This document shows, piece after piece, positions 49,901 to 58,908 of a stretch of 60,770 nt of DNA. Where the stretch lies: positions 364 to 61,133 of the forward strand of contig ONRC01000030.1 in NCBI GenBank assembly GCA_900320085.1, given 5' to 3'. The notes below the pieces were generated by a model. It searched no databases, was not told the origin of the DNA, and saw only the letters and a list, made by a program, of their open reading frames with translations. Numbering within the stretch: the first letter of the stretch is position 1; each line of letters opens with the position of its first letter. The DNA is from an uncultured Eubacteriales bacterium (GTDB taxonomy: Bacteria; Bacillota; Clostridia; Christensenellales; Aristaeellaceae). The translations under genes and the position numbers were made by a program.

Positions 49901-52900
49901 CACATCCCCGGTTTCGCAGGCTGTTTCTTCCGTTAATTGGGCAGGCTTTGCGTAGCTGCCAAGGCGCCCCAGGAACAAGCTTCGGCTGCCCTGCCGCCGG
50001 GTCACCAAGCCGTCGCCAATGGCGATATGACCGATCAAAGGCATCACGTCGTTTTCATTCCGCGGCAGGCGTTCCGACAGGAGGCCGTGTTCGCCCCAGG
50101 GCGACACGCGCACAGACAGGTCGCGGAAATTGGGATGGGCCGCGTCGTCGGCCTGTCGGCCCTGGGCGATTTCCAGGAAGGACACCGCCTGCACCCGCCG
50201 CTCCTCGGGAGCGGGGTTTTCGATGGTCAGCGCCGCCACCGCCGCGCCGGTCAGGGGTTCCACGCAGCAGGAAAGGGTGATTTGCAAGCCCTCCCAAACA
50301 ACCTGATACCGTGCCGCGCCGCCTCCAAACACCGCGTTTCCCTGGGCGGTGGGGCGGATGAAGCGGCCGCTGCTTTCGTCCAGCAGATAGAACTGCGGCC
50401 CGGTCTGGGCTCCGGCTTCGGGATCGAAGCGGGTGGCCTGCATTCCCCGATGCGCAAGATACCCCTGCCCATAAGCGTTCAGCACCCAGGTGGTGCCGCT
50501 GCCATACAGAGCGTTGGCGTCCGCCGGCAGGCCGGGCCGGGCGGCGCGGCGGATGGAATGAAAAGACGCTTTGTCCTCGCGCGGCGCGGGGTATTCCTTT
50601 CTCCGGGGCGCTTGGGTGGGCGCGCGTTCCAGCAGCAGGTCGCTTTGGGCTTTGGCTTCCGGCGGGGTCATAAAGGCCCGCACCAGCACGTTGTCCCGCA
50701 GGGCGTTGCACAGGGAGCACAGGATCATCCCCTGATGGTGGGCCATGTGGCTTTTCACGATCTGCGGCGCGGGGCCGATGCGCTGGGGTGTGTAGTCCAC
50801 CGCTTCGAACAGGCCATGTTCGTCCGCCCAGCCAAGCTTTTGCATCCGTTCCAGGTTTTCCGCCGCCGCCCGGGGGAAGAAGGGCAGGGCCAGCATGGAA
50901 GCATACGGCGCGATGACCGGGCCCGCCGTTTCCGGGCTGCGGGCCAGAGCGGGCAAACCGAAGGCGCGGTACTGGTAATTCAGTTCGGGGTCAAAGGCGG
51001 CGTACCCGCTTTCGCTTATGCCGAAGGGCCGGTCAGGGTGGTCGCTCATCTGCGCGCGGATGGCGTTCAGGGCGCTTTCTCCCAGCAGCGTGCCGGGGGT
51101 CAGCGGCAGCAGGAGATTGGGCATCAGGTATTCAAACATCGTGCCGCCCCAGCTCAGCAGCGTCGGCCCGCCGCCTGCTCTCGTGACGGCCCGGTTCAGC
51201 CGCAGCCAGTGCTTCCGTTTGATCTGTCCCGTCATGATCGCCAGATAGGAGGTCAGGCGGGCTTCGCTGGCCAGGGTGTCGTAGTGCGCGGCGGTGGGGC
51301 GGTTTTCCTCCGCCTCCCAGCCGATGTAAAACAGCTCGGCTTTCCCGTCGTACAGCGCGCGGAAATCCGCCAGCCGGGCCAGCGTGTCCAGCCGGGCGGG
51401 CAGGTCAGCGTCCTTTTCCGACAACTCATTCAGATGATTTCTGCAGATTTGGGCGCAGCAAAGCAGACAGGCGGCCAGGTTGCCGCTGTCCACCGTGGAC
51501 ACGAACCGGGGCGGCAGGGGCTCCCCAGTGGTGAGATCGTACCAGTTATAGAAATGCCCCTGCCAGGTGTCCAGTTTTTCCAGGGTTTGCAGCGTTTCGT
51601 TCAAACGCCTGGCCATGTTGGCGGTGGTGATGAAGTTCAGTTCCCGCGCGGCACAGCAGGACAAAAGATAAAAGCCAATGTTCGTGGGCGACGTGCGCAG
51701 GGCCGGGCCCTTGTCCGGGTCGGTCTGCACATTGTCGGGGGGCAGGAACAGGGTGCTTTCGGTCACGGTGTCCTCGAAAAAGCGCCAGGTGGCCCGGGCG
51801 GTATCGCGCGCGTTTTCCTTCTGGGCGCTGGTCATGGGCCGCTGACGGTTGGCATGCGCGTCAAAAAACCGCGTCAGCAGCGGTGCGACAATCCAGCCCA
51901 CGCCCACGATCACGCCCGCGGTGAACCCGCCGGGCAGCATCGCCAGCGCCAGCATCCCCGCCCCCGCCGCCAGCTGGAAAAGCTGGCAGGAAAGGGGCAG
52001 GCCGTTTTCCTCCTCAGTTTGCGCCGCCGTGACCCAGGAAAGCAGGTTCCGGTGGCTGACAAATTGCCGCCACAAGGCGCGGCAGGCGGCGTCCAGGGTG
52101 GTCTGGGCCTTGCCGGGCAGGATCAGCAGCCGCTGTCCCATGCCGCGAAGCGGCCAGGGCAGGGCCAGCAAAAACAAACCGGGCAGGTTCAGCCCGGCGG
52201 CCAGCAGCAGAGACGCCGTCTGCGCCACGGCCAGCAGCGACCGGCGCAGGTTGTCCCAAATCTTGTGGCGGGACAGCAGCGGCAGCCGCCCATCCATCAG
52301 GAAGGAAAGCAGCTGCCAGTCGCCCCGGGTCCAGCGGTGCAGGCGCTTGCGCCAGCCGGAAAGCGTCGCGGGGTGGGAATCGTACAGCGCAATGTCATCG
52401 GCCAAAGCGCTGCCCGCCGTTTCACCCTCGATCAGGTCGTGGCTCAGCAGCCGCCCGGTGGGCAGCCGTCCTGTCAGCGCTTTCAGCCAGGGCTCCGGGG
52501 CATAAATGCCCTTGCCCACAAAGGAGCCTTTGCCGAACACATCCTGATACACATCCTGGACAGACAGATGGTAGGGGTCGGCCCCGCCCGCACCGCCCAG
52601 CAGCTTTTGCGTCCGGGTGCGCACGGCGTCGGCGCTGACCTCCATGCGGGGCTGAACGACATTCACCCGGCCCTTTTGCAGGGGATGCAGCATGGCGCCG
52701 ACCAGCTTGTACGCCGCCCCGGCGGGCAGGAAGGTGTCCGCGTCCAGGGTGATGACATACGCATAGCGGCCGTGGAGCGCTGACCCGTCCATGGACATAT
52801 ACAGAAACGTGTCCCGGCACTCCCCCTCCGCGATCAGCTTGTTCAGCACTTCCAGGGCCCCGCGCTTGCGCTCCCGGCCCGTGTACTGCCGCTGGCCCAT

Positions 52901-54352
52901 GTCCCATTTCCTGGCGCGGTGCAGGTACAGAAAGCCGCCGCCCTGCTGCCGATTCAGGGCCTCAATGCTCAGGCGGGCGGCCAGCAGGATGTCGTCGTCC
53001 TCCTGGGTGGTTTCCTCCGCGCTGTCCGCAAAGTCCCCCAGCAGCATAAAGTCCAGGTAAGGGTCAGGGTTCGCCGCCCGCAGCACCGCCAGATGCCGCG
53101 CCATGCGCATGGCCTGCTTCCGCCCGGTCAGCAGGCAGGGCACCACCACCAGGGTGCGGGTGTCCTCGGTCAGCTTTTGCAGGGCCATGCGGGGCAGCAT
53201 CCGGGCGGGGAAGTGTTTACGCAGGATAGAAAAATAAATCAAACGGACAATTTCAGAAACGCAAAGAACAATGAACAGCCAGGTATACCAGGGCATTTTG
53301 AACCAAACCGCAGCGCCCAGCGACAGCGCGGCGGCGGCATACAGCGGCAGCAGGAACAATCCTTGGCGGTGCCTTCGGGCAAACCCGGAGGATTTTTTCC
53401 CCAGCGAAAGGCTGATGAGGTCGGGCCGTTCGGTCAGGTAATAGCCCGCTTCTCCCTCTAAGCCTTCCTTGTTTTTTGCCAGCTCCACCGCCGTTTTCGC
53501 AATTTCTCCCTCAGGTACATGAAAGCGTTTGGCAGCACGGCAGGCGCAGGCGCGGTAATAAGCCCGGCTGTCCGCGTCCATGCGGCGGTAGGTGGGGTCG
53601 CTTCGCAGGGCGGCGGCAACGGGGCTGAGGCGCTCGGCGACGCTGTCAAAGGGCAGGCGGTCTATTTGGCGCAGCCGGGCGATGATTCGTCCGGCCTTCA
53701 GACCGTCCTGTTCCCATTGACTTTGGGCGGTTCGCAGCGCGTCCGACGTTTTCATGCCGGACTGATGCAGCAACTCATCCGCCCGGCGCAGGGCCTCCGC
53801 ATCCTCCTGCTCATCCAGCCGAAGCAGCACCCGCCCCAGCAAGGCAGGGTCATGAGGCAGGTGTGTTTTCTGACCTTTTATGAAAGCAGCGGCCCATGCC
53901 TGGGATTGATGATATAAATCAGGCTCCTGGATACAGGTATCCAATAAGCCAGTCAATTCCCCCAATAAAGCGCAGGTCAAAGCCTGGGGCAGCAGGTCGA
54001 TTTCCGCCTGGGTCATGGCTTCTTCCCCTATCTCATTTCGGAAAACGCGCACCAACTCGCCCGCTGTCAGTTCTTCCCCTTGAGCCGCTTTCCGCGCGAT
54101 CAGCAGCAGCCGGGGCGTACCGGATACGGCAGGCAGCTTCGGAGAAAACCGCAGGCTCCGTTTCAGCGCGTCCACGGCGTCCAGCAGCAGCCGCGCGTGA
54201 TCCTCCACCCATTGGCCCGCGGGGGACACATCCTCCCGGGGAATACGGCTGACCGCCTGCGCCGCCCGGCGGATCTGCTTCTCAATCCCCCGGGGAGAAC
54301 GCAAACAGGCAAATCCTGTGGCCGCTGAATAATCCTTGGCTTTCTGCTGCAT
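46961..54352 (-). CDS. Cyclic beta-1,2-glucan synthase-like protein (GT84-GH94)
   Basis: A 2463-residue membrane enzyme of the NdvB/Cgs kind. After an N-terminal helical region come two membrane helices (about 340-390) and a GT2/GT84 glycosyltransferase domain with the DAD motif (ITLDADTF, about 532) and RLHRWTRGDW (about 674), then more helices (about 690-790), a glycoamylase-like domain (about 850-1230), and two carbohydrate-active modules ending in a GH94 phosphorylase-type domain with the catalytic Asp in FRDQLQDC (about 2030). Proteobacterial Cgs enzymes are about 2800 residues and make and size cyclic glucans; this one is shorter but keeps all catalytic blocks. The product could be cyclic or linear beta-1,2-glucan. 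ATG 54352 follows GGAGG; the upstream TTG is less likely. Confidence 0.88.
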   Translation of the reverse strand: MQQKAKDYSAATGFACLRSPRGIEKQIRRAAQAVSRIPREDVSPAGQWVEDHARLLLDAVDALKRSLRFSPKLPAVSGTPRLLLIARKAAQGEELTAGELVRVFRNEIGEEAMTQAEIDLLPQALTCALLGELTGLLDTCIQEPDLYHQSQAWAAAFIKGQKTHLPHDPALLGRVLLRLDEQEDAEALRRADELLHQSGMKTSDALRTAQSQWEQDGLKAGRIIARLRQIDRLPFDSVAERLSPVAAALRSDPTYRRMDADSRAYYRACACRAAKRFHVPEGEIAKTAVELAKNKEGLEGEAGYYLTERPDLISLSLGKKSSGFARRHRQGLFLLPLYAAAALSLGAAVWFKMPWYTWLFIVLCVSEIVRLIYFSILRKHFPARMLPRMALQKLTEDTRTLVVVPCLLTGRKQAMRMARHLAVLRAANPDPYLDFMLLGDFADSAEETTQEDDDILLAARLSIEALNRQQGGGFLYLHRARKWDMGQRQYTGRERKRGALEVLNKLIAEGECRDTFLYMSMDGSALHGRYAYVITLDADTFLPAGAAYKLVGAMLHPLQKGRVNVVQPRMEVSADAVRTRTQKLLGGAGGADPYHLSVQDVYQDVFGKGSFVGKGIYAPEPWLKALTGRLPTGRLLSHDLIEGETAGSALADDIALYDSHPATLSGWRKRLHRWTRGDWQLLSFLMDGRLPLLSRHKIWDNLRRSLLAVAQTASLLLAAGLNLPGLFLLALPWPLRGMGQRLLILPGKAQTTLDAACRALWRQFVSHRNLLSWVTAAQTEEENGLPLSCQLFQLAAGAGMLALAMLPGGFTAGVIVGVGWIVAPLLTRFFDAHANRQRPMTSAQKENARDTARATWRFFEDTVTESTLFLPPDNVQTDPDKGPALRTSPTNIGFYLLSCCAARELNFITTANMARRLNETLQTLEKLDTWQGHFYNWYDLTTGEPLPPRFVSTVDSGNLAACLLCCAQICRNHLNELSEKDADLPARLDTLARLADFRALYDGKAELFYIGWEAEENRPTAAHYDTLASEARLTSYLAIMTGQIKRKHWLRLNRAVTRAGGGPTLLSWGGTMFEYLMPNLLLPLTPGTLLGESALNAIRAQMSDHPDRPFGISESGYAAFDPELNYQYRAFGLPALARSPETAGPVIAPYASMLALPFFPRAAAENLERMQKLGWADEHGLFEAVDYTPQRIGPAPQIVKSHMAHHQGMILCSLCNALRDNVLVRAFMTPPEAKAQSDLLLERAPTQAPRRKEYPAPREDKASFHSIRRAARPGLPADANALYGSGTTWVLNAYGQGYLAHRGMQATRFDPEAGAQTGPQFYLLDESSGRFIRPTAQGNAVFGGGAARYQVVWEGLQITLSCCVEPLTGAAVAALTIENPAPEERRVQAVSFLEIAQGRQADDAAHPNFRDLSVRVSPWGEHGLLSERLPRNENDVMPLIGHIAIGDGLVTRRQGSRSLFLGRLGSYAKPAQLTEETACETGDVITPCLSLTVSLRVPAHRKSTVYFVTAFGETREQLDQTPVSLSRVKAAFSLASTQAAMTARLLRMEGSALGLYQQMLGALVFTGQPHQQVFPPAARDALWRFGVSGTLPVLLVRVDESTGQALIRHALRANAWMRLQGVATDLIFFCPEETEYQRPCHDRVLHCVQVSPDRDMLGQPGGVHLLSGTETEALALESLAALTLRGGQSLRQQLGALRTPLPETEEKALSIPDPIPPEILSHENGFGGYTRDGAYCVTKPAPVPWHQLLCGKNFGMVVCEAGILTSFAGNSRLGRITRAVPDVYRGVPSEEIYLTDEEGRVWPLTRGAAVYEPGLAVYHALAGHALCQTAVFSHLEKPLGIRAVTLRSDQEQRVTCWWVVRFALGEHPETTRCWAEGELAIASSGDFSGTIWAAMEGAKCQALSAAACFGMTGSDVPPALLSTAQGVGSVALFRADITLSPREPKRLTMGLGVSSGAESAKADFAALLSESASDAARAVRGFWSDKLSRLLLFSFDEALGRMVNRWLPYQVRASRLMGRVGPYQAGGAIGFRDQLQDCLALLYTEPEFVREHILLCAAHQYAVGDVQHWWHPPIRGVRTRVSDDRLFLPYLTAKYMEVTGDEEILEEPAAYLQSLPLTEDETDRYEEPAVTPWTEPLLAHCLRAIDSVTLGEHGLPRMGSGDWNDGMNRVGGESVWLAFFFALVLKEFAPYCPSEIKEKYQALRRRILDSAESAWTGQWYLRAWYSDGTPLAGPDTHPPRIDLISQCFAVLGGAPRHHARAALAAAVEKLYDREAGIVKLLDPPFIPEENAGYIGAYLPGVRENGGQYTHAVPWLILALCRVGETELAWEIARAVLPESHTDTQEKTLIYRAEPYVLCGDVYAGQHPGRGGWSWYTGSAAWLYWVIVTELLGFEKRGEKARLHPVRIENQDSFTLIYRFGTANYHFTADPDSLFVTLDGVKSDDGWVTLASDGRTHEARFPLR

Positions 54353-54481
54353 GAAACGCCTCCAACACAATCATCATCACCGCGTGTGTACGGTTTATGC
54401 TATTTTGCGCCGGAAACAATTGGTTTATGCGCACAGAAAAAGCCCCGCGGAAAGCAGGGCAGAGGATGGGTGATGAGGAAT

Positions 54482-54985
54482 AGGACACTTTAAATCACAA
54501 AGGGAAACGCTGGGGCTGTTCGCCCCAGACCCCAACCAGGGTCCTGAGGACCCTGGACCCGCAACTGGCGAAATGACGCAGCTGGGATAAGCAGACAAGT
54601 TACGCCTGCCGCGCTGGGGTTACGAAAGTTTGAGGGCTTCTGGCCCAAGAAAGCCCGGGACAAGAAAGCCCGGGAAAATCCGCCGGGGAAAGTAAAACTT
54701 TCCCCGGCGGATTATTCCATGGCTTTCCCCGGATGCAAAGCATCCGGGTTGGCGGCTTCGCTGCCGGGCCAGAAGCACCATGGCACCAAGCCAATCTTCC
54801 GCGTTCCTTCCCGTATCAGCGGGAACCAAGCTGACTCACCAGTTCAAGCTATTTCCGCTATTGAGGTCCAGGAGGGCCGAAGCGCCCGGACAATGATCCA
54901 GTGGATCATTGTCAGCGTAAGCCGGGCGGCAGCCCCGTTAGAAATCTCCTGGTGCAGGTGCACGAGGGACGAACCGCCGATGACC
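54482..54985 (-). repeat. Palindrome-rich repeat, copy C (expanded)
   Basis: Reverse-oriented copy beginning GGACACTTTAAATCAC. It shares hairpins with copies A and B, but the GGGGAAA stem is now CCGCCGGGGAAAG with matching changes on the other arm. A GGGCTTTC segment is duplicated (54640-54680). The CAGGAGAT hairpin has been opened by about 70 extra bases that contain an additional palindrome (CAATGATCCA/TGGATCATTG). Confidence 0.8.
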
Positions 54986-55066
54986 GCCTGTGGCGGAATT
55001 CTCATCGGCGGTGAGTTCAGCCGAAACGAGCAATCTCTCCTGTGGAGAGTTGCCTTTCATACTGCC
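54969..55066 (-). other. Hairpins downstream of pgi
   Basis: CCGCCGATGA/TCATCGGCGG encloses an inner CCGCC/GGCGG stem, followed by CAA-TCTCC/GGAGA-TTG. These lie after the pgi stop on the minus strand and may end its transcript, although no clear T-run follows. Together with copy C they fill 54353-55066; nothing else is seen there. Confidence 0.45.
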
Positions 55067-56650
55067 TCAAATATCCAGCAGATCGCTGTATACCTTCAAA
55101 GCGCCGTCGGTGTCGTGAGCCAGAACGCGCTTGGCGAGAACTTTGCCCAGCTGCACGCCTTCCTGGTCGAAGCTGTTCAGGTTCCACACAAAGCCCTGGA
55201 ACATGACTTTGTTTTCAAAGTGGGCCAGCAGCGCGCCCAGAGCCTCGGGGGTCAGCTGGTCGCCGATGATAATGGAGGAAGGACGGCCGCCCGCGAAGCT
55301 CTTGTTGGGGTTCTCGTCCTGCTTGCCGCAGGCGAAGGCCATGATCTGGGCCGCCACGTTGGCACACAGCTTCTGCTGGCTGGTGCTGCCCTGAATGTTC
55401 ACGTCCATGCCCGCCTGATTCTTACGGAAGCCAACGAACTGCAGGGGCACGATGTCGGTGCCCTGGTGGAGCAGCTGATAGAAGGAGTGCTGGCCGTTGG
55501 TGCCGGGCTCGCCGAAGATGACCGGGCCGGTGACGTAATGGACGGGCTCGCCAAAGCGGTTGACGGACTTACCGTTGCTTTCCATATCCAGCTGCTGCAG
55601 GTGAGCAGGGAAGCGGGAAAGGGCCTGGGAATAGGGCAGCACGGCGGTGGCGGGATAGCCCTGCACGTTGCGCTCATACACGCCGATCAGCGCGTCCAGC
55701 ATGGCGGGGTTTTTGAGCAGGTCGGGATTTGTCGCCAGCTTGTCTTCCTCCGCCGCGCCGTTTAAGAACCGGGCGAAGATGTCCGGGCCAAAGGCCAGGG
55801 ACAGCACCGCGCCGCCCACGCAGGAGGTGGAGGAATAGCGGCCGCCGATGTAGTCGTCCATGAAGAAGGCGGCCAGATAATCGCTGCTCTTGGCCAGGGG
55901 CGAGGTTTCGCTGGTGACGGCCACCATGTGCTTGGCGGGGTCGAGGCCGGCGTTTCTGAGGGCGTCCTTGACGAAGGATTCATTGGTCAGCGTTTCCAGG
56001 GTGGTGCCGGACTTGGATACCAGCACGAACAGGGAGTGGGCCACGTCGATATCCTTCAGGATGCTGGCCGCGTCGTCGGGGTCCACGTTGCTGATGAAGC
56101 GGGCCTGCAATTTAAAGCAGCCGTTCTGCTTGGCCCAGTTTTCCAAAGCAAGGTACATGGCGCGGGGGCCCAGGTCGCTGCCGCCGATGCCGATCTGCAC
56201 CACGGTGGTGAACTTTTCGCCCGCGGCGTTGGCGATTTCGCCCGCGTGCACTTTCTTGGCAAATTCGGCCACCTTCTGCTGCTGGGCTACATAGAATTCC
56301 CGCTTGTTCACGCCGTCGGCCATCACGTTTTCACCCAGCTGGCCGCGGGTGAGTTGGTGCAGCACCAAGCGCTTTTCACCGGTGTTGATGACTTCGCCGT
56401 TGTAGAGCGCGGCGTATTTTTCGGTGAGCTGCATTTCCTCGGCCAGGTCCTTGAGCGCAGCCAGCACGTCCCCGTCCACCTGCTTGGCGGCGTAGTTGTA
56501 CGTGAGGCCGCCCGCCATGGGCACGCTGTATTCCTTCACGCGCTTGGCTCCGCTTTCGCCGCTCATGGCGTCCTGCAAACAGACGTGGTTTTTCAGCCCC
56601 TGCAGCTTTTTATACGCGGCGGTGGTATCAAGATTTTTCCAGGCAATCAT
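55067..56650 (-). CDS. pgi: Glucose-6-phosphate isomerase
   Basis: Interconverts glucose 6-phosphate and fructose 6-phosphate in glycolysis and in precursor supply for polysaccharides. The 527 residues contain the SIS-fold motifs GIGGSDLGPRAMY, VSKSGTTLET, TSETSPLAK, GGRYSSTSCVGG and NGQHSFYQLLHQG, with the usual catalytic Glu/His/Lys positions. AAAGGAAG precedes the ATG. The gene is monocistronic, between glucan synthase and exopolysaccharide genes. Confidence 0.95.
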   Translation of the reverse strand: MIAWKNLDTTAAYKKLQGLKNHVCLQDAMSGESGAKRVKEYSVPMAGGLTYNYAAKQVDGDVLAALKDLAEEMQLTEKYAALYNGEVINTGEKRLVLHQLTRGQLGENVMADGVNKREFYVAQQQKVAEFAKKVHAGEIANAAGEKFTTVVQIGIGGSDLGPRAMYLALENWAKQNGCFKLQARFISNVDPDDAASILKDIDVAHSLFVLVSKSGTTLETLTNESFVKDALRNAGLDPAKHMVAVTSETSPLAKSSDYLAAFFMDDYIGGRYSSTSCVGGAVLSLAFGPDIFARFLNGAAEEDKLATNPDLLKNPAMLDALIGVYERNVQGYPATAVLPYSQALSRFPAHLQQLDMESNGKSVNRFGEPVHYVTGPVIFGEPGTNGQHSFYQLLHQGTDIVPLQFVGFRKNQAGMDVNIQGSTSQQKLCANVAAQIMAFACGKQDENPNKSFAGGRPSSIIIGDQLTPEALGALLAHFENKVMFQGFVWNLNSFDQEGVQLGKVLAKRVLAHDTDGALKVYSDLLDI

Positions 56651-56706
56651 GGCAATCTTCCTTTCTTAAATCGAATCAACGATGGGATGCGTTTGGTTTC
56701 AGTTCC

Positions 56707-56734
56707 ATTATACATGAATTTGCCGCGCTTGCAA
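56707..56734 (-). promoter_or_regulatory. Promoter of pgi
   Basis: TTGCAA (56729-56734) and TATAAT (56707-56712), 16 bp apart on the minus strand. Confidence 0.7.
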
Positions 56735-56777
56735 GAGCGAAATACCAAAAAAGCACCGCTGAAACGTTTGTCGGCCC

Positions 56778-56806
56778 TTGAAACATCGTTTGGCAGATGA
56801 TATAAT
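56778..56806 (+). promoter_or_regulatory. Promoter of the exopolysaccharide operon
   Basis: TTGAAA (56778-56783) and TATAAT (56801-56806), 17 bp apart, divergent from the pgi promoter and about 65 bp ahead of the first gene. Confidence 0.8.
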
Positions 56807-56871
56807 GAGCATTGTATTTCCTGGTCGATTTTTGGAGAATAAATACTGTTTTATAAAGGAGCTTGGTTTTT

Positions 56872-57816
56872 ATGAACCGTGTGCTTGTAACCGGCGGTGC
56901 GGGGTTTCTGGGCAGTCATGTCTGCGCTGAACTTATGAAATCACCTGACAATGCTGTGACCGCGCTGGACGACCTGTCCACGGGGAAAATAGAAAACGTC
57001 GCTTCCCTGCTGCCTTCGGACCGGTTTGAATTCATCCAATGGGACGTGCGGCAGCCCTTCGACCGGCCCGTCGATCAGATTTTTCACGCTGCCTGCCCGG
57101 CCAGCCCGAAAGCGTATCAGCTATCCCCTACCTCCACCACGAAAACCTGCGTGCTGGGCATGCTGAACATGCTGGAGCTGGCGAAGAAATATAACGCGAA
57201 AATCCTGCAATTCTCCACCAGCGAAGTGTATGGGAATCCGCTCCTTCATCCGCAGAAGGAGACGTACTTCGGCAACGTGAATCCCATCGGCGTCCGCTCC
57301 TGCTATGACGAGGGCAAGCGGTGCGCCGAATCGCTGTGCTTTGATTACGCGCGGGAGTTTGGCGTGAAGGTAAAGATCGTCCGCATTTTCAACACCTACG
57401 GCCCCCGCATGGATGTGGCGGACGGGCGTGTAGTATCTAATTTTATCGTGCAGGCATTACGAGGAGAGTCCATCACCGTCCACGGCGACGGCAGCCAGAC
57501 CCGCAGCTTTTGCTATGTGGATGATCTGGTGTCCGGCATCCTGCGGATGATGAACGATACAGAAGATTGTTTTCATGGGCCGGTGAACCTGGGAAATCCC
57601 CAGGAAATCACGGTGATGGATCTGGCCCAAAAAGTATTGGAGATGACCGGTTCCTCCTCTCGGCTGCAATACTTGCCGCTGCCCGGCGACGACCCCGTTC
57701 AGCGCAGGCCGGATATTTCTTTGGCCTGGGAAAAGCTGCATTGGAAACCCCGGGTTTCGCTGGACGAAGGGCTGGAAAAGACGATTCAGTATTTTCGGGA
57801 GATCGCCGCGCCATGA
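56872..57816 (+). CDS. NAD-dependent epimerase, UDP-glucuronate decarboxylase type
   Basis: A 314-residue extended SDR: NAD loop TGGAGFLGSH, TSEVYGNP, the catalytic Tyr-Lys in SCYDEGKR, IVRIFNTYGPRM and VHGDGSQTRSFCYVDDL. The sequence around SCYDEGKR and the AGxxGxPCPxxxQxP-like middle (HAACPASPKAYQLSP) are typical of UDP-xylose synthase (UXS), which converts UDP-glucuronate to UDP-xylose, though dTDP-glucose dehydratases are near relatives. AAAGGAGC precedes the ATG. It leads the exopolysaccharide operon and overlaps the next gene by four bases. Confidence 0.88.
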   Translation: MNRVLVTGGAGFLGSHVCAELMKSPDNAVTALDDLSTGKIENVASLLPSDRFEFIQWDVRQPFDRPVDQIFHAACPASPKAYQLSPTSTTKTCVLGMLNMLELAKKYNAKILQFSTSEVYGNPLLHPQKETYFGNVNPIGVRSCYDEGKRCAESLCFDYAREFGVKVKIVRIFNTYGPRMDVADGRVVSNFIVQALRGESITVHGDGSQTRSFCYVDDLVSGILRMMNDTEDCFHGPVNLGNPQEITVMDLAQKVLEMTGSSSRLQYLPLPGDDPVQRRPDISLAWEKLHWKPRVSLDEGLEKTIQYFREIAAP

Positions 57817-58442
57817 CTGTTGTTCAGCCCAATAAGCATTTCGCCTATCGCTTCATCAAACGAACTGCCGACATTGTGATCAGCTTGTCCGGTCTGGTTA
57901 TCCTTTCGCCGCTGTTCATTGTGATTGCGGTCATGGTTGCATTAGAGCATGAAGGCGGTGTGATTTTCCGTCAGGAAAGAGCGGGATGGAAGAACCGACC
58001 GTTCATCATGTACAAATTCCGCACGATGGTGAAAAACGCCGCCGCGCTGCGGGATGAAATGGAGCGGTTCAACGAGTTGGACGGCCCGGCCTTCAAAATG
58101 AAAAATGATCCGCGAGTTACAAAAGCAGGGCGATTCCTGCGCCGCACCAGCCTGGACGAGCTGCCGCAGCTGTACAACGTTTTGAAGGGCGATATGTCGC
58201 TGGTGGGGCCAAGACCGCTGCCCACCTATGAATCGGAAAAATGCACGGCCGAGCAGCTTCAAAGGCTGTTGGTGAAGCCCGGCATCACCTGCTATTGGCA
58301 GGCTTGCGGACGAAACGACGTGTCCTTTGATGAATGGATGGAGATGGATTTGCGGTATATCAAGGAACAAAGCATCCGCACGGATATGAATATCTTGCTG
58401 CAAACGGTGAAAGCGGTGATTTCCGGAAGGGGCGCGTATTGA
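57813..58442 (+). CDS. Polyprenyl-phosphate sugar-1-phosphate transferase
   Basis: A 209-residue initiating phosphoglycosyltransferase (WcaJ/EpsL/CpsE C-terminal type). It places the first sugar phosphate on undecaprenyl phosphate at the inner membrane. One re-entrant helix (about 18-40) is followed by the catalytic MYKFRTM, DPRVTKAGRFLRRTSLDELPQLYNVLKGDMSLVGPRP and PGITCYWQ blocks. The start overlaps the epimerase stop. Confidence 0.95.
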   Translation: MTVVQPNKHFAYRFIKRTADIVISLSGLVILSPLFIVIAVMVALEHEGGVIFRQERAGWKNRPFIMYKFRTMVKNAAALRDEMERFNELDGPAFKMKNDPRVTKAGRFLRRTSLDELPQLYNVLKGDMSLVGPRPLPTYESEKCTAEQLQRLLVKPGITCYWQACGRNDVSFDEWMEMDLRYIKEQSIRTDMNILLQTVKAVISGRGAY

Positions 58443-58443
58443 C

Positions 58444-58908
58444 ATGGGGCGGAAGAAAATCCTGATAGCGGCATCCTCCGGCGGACACCTGGAAGAAGCG
58501 CTGGCGCTGCGGAAATTAAAGGAATACTATGATACCGTGCTCATCACCGAAAAAACAGACTATAAGGTGAACTGTTGGCAGGATACCGTTTATCTCATGC
58601 CCCAGGTGAACCGGAAGGAACTGAAAAGCCTGATCCGGTATGTGGGCTGCTTTTTCAGAACTTTTCAGATTTTGCGCAGGGAAAAGCCCGACGTGATCCT
58701 GTCCACCGGGGCGATGGTGGCGTATCCCGCGCTGCTGCTGGGCAAGTGGATGGGCAAGAAAATCATCTTCATCGAGTGCATGTTCAACGTGGACGCGCCG
58801 ACGCTGACGGGAAAGCTGGCCTACAAATTCGCCGATCTGTTCATCGTGCAGTGGGAGGAAATGCTGAAAGTTTATCCGAAAGCCGTGCTGGGAGGGCGTG
58901 TGTTTTGA
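58444..58908 (+). CDS. PssD/ALG14-like glycosyltransferase subunit
   Basis: A 154-residue membrane-associated subunit homologous to PssD, Cps14F and eukaryotic ALG14 (SSGGHLEEALAL, STGAMVAYPALLLGK, FIECMFNVDAPTLTGK, FIVQWEEM). It recruits the catalytic PssE subunit encoded next, with which it forms one GT-B enzyme adding the second sugar. The stop overlaps the PssE start. Confidence 0.93.
   Translation: MGRKKILIAASSGGHLEEALALRKLKEYYDTVLITEKTDYKVNCWQDTVYLMPQVNRKELKSLIRYVGCFFRTFQILRREKPDVILSTGAMVAYPALLLGKWMGKKIIFIECMFNVDAPTLTGKLAYKFADLFIVQWEEMLKVYPKAVLGGRVF

Noticed and set aside
49937..52783. A 948-codon plus-strand frame opposite the glucan synthase gene
   Set aside because: It is opposite a coherent multi-domain enzyme and is composed of Gly/Gln/Arg-rich sequence without any domain; a shadow.
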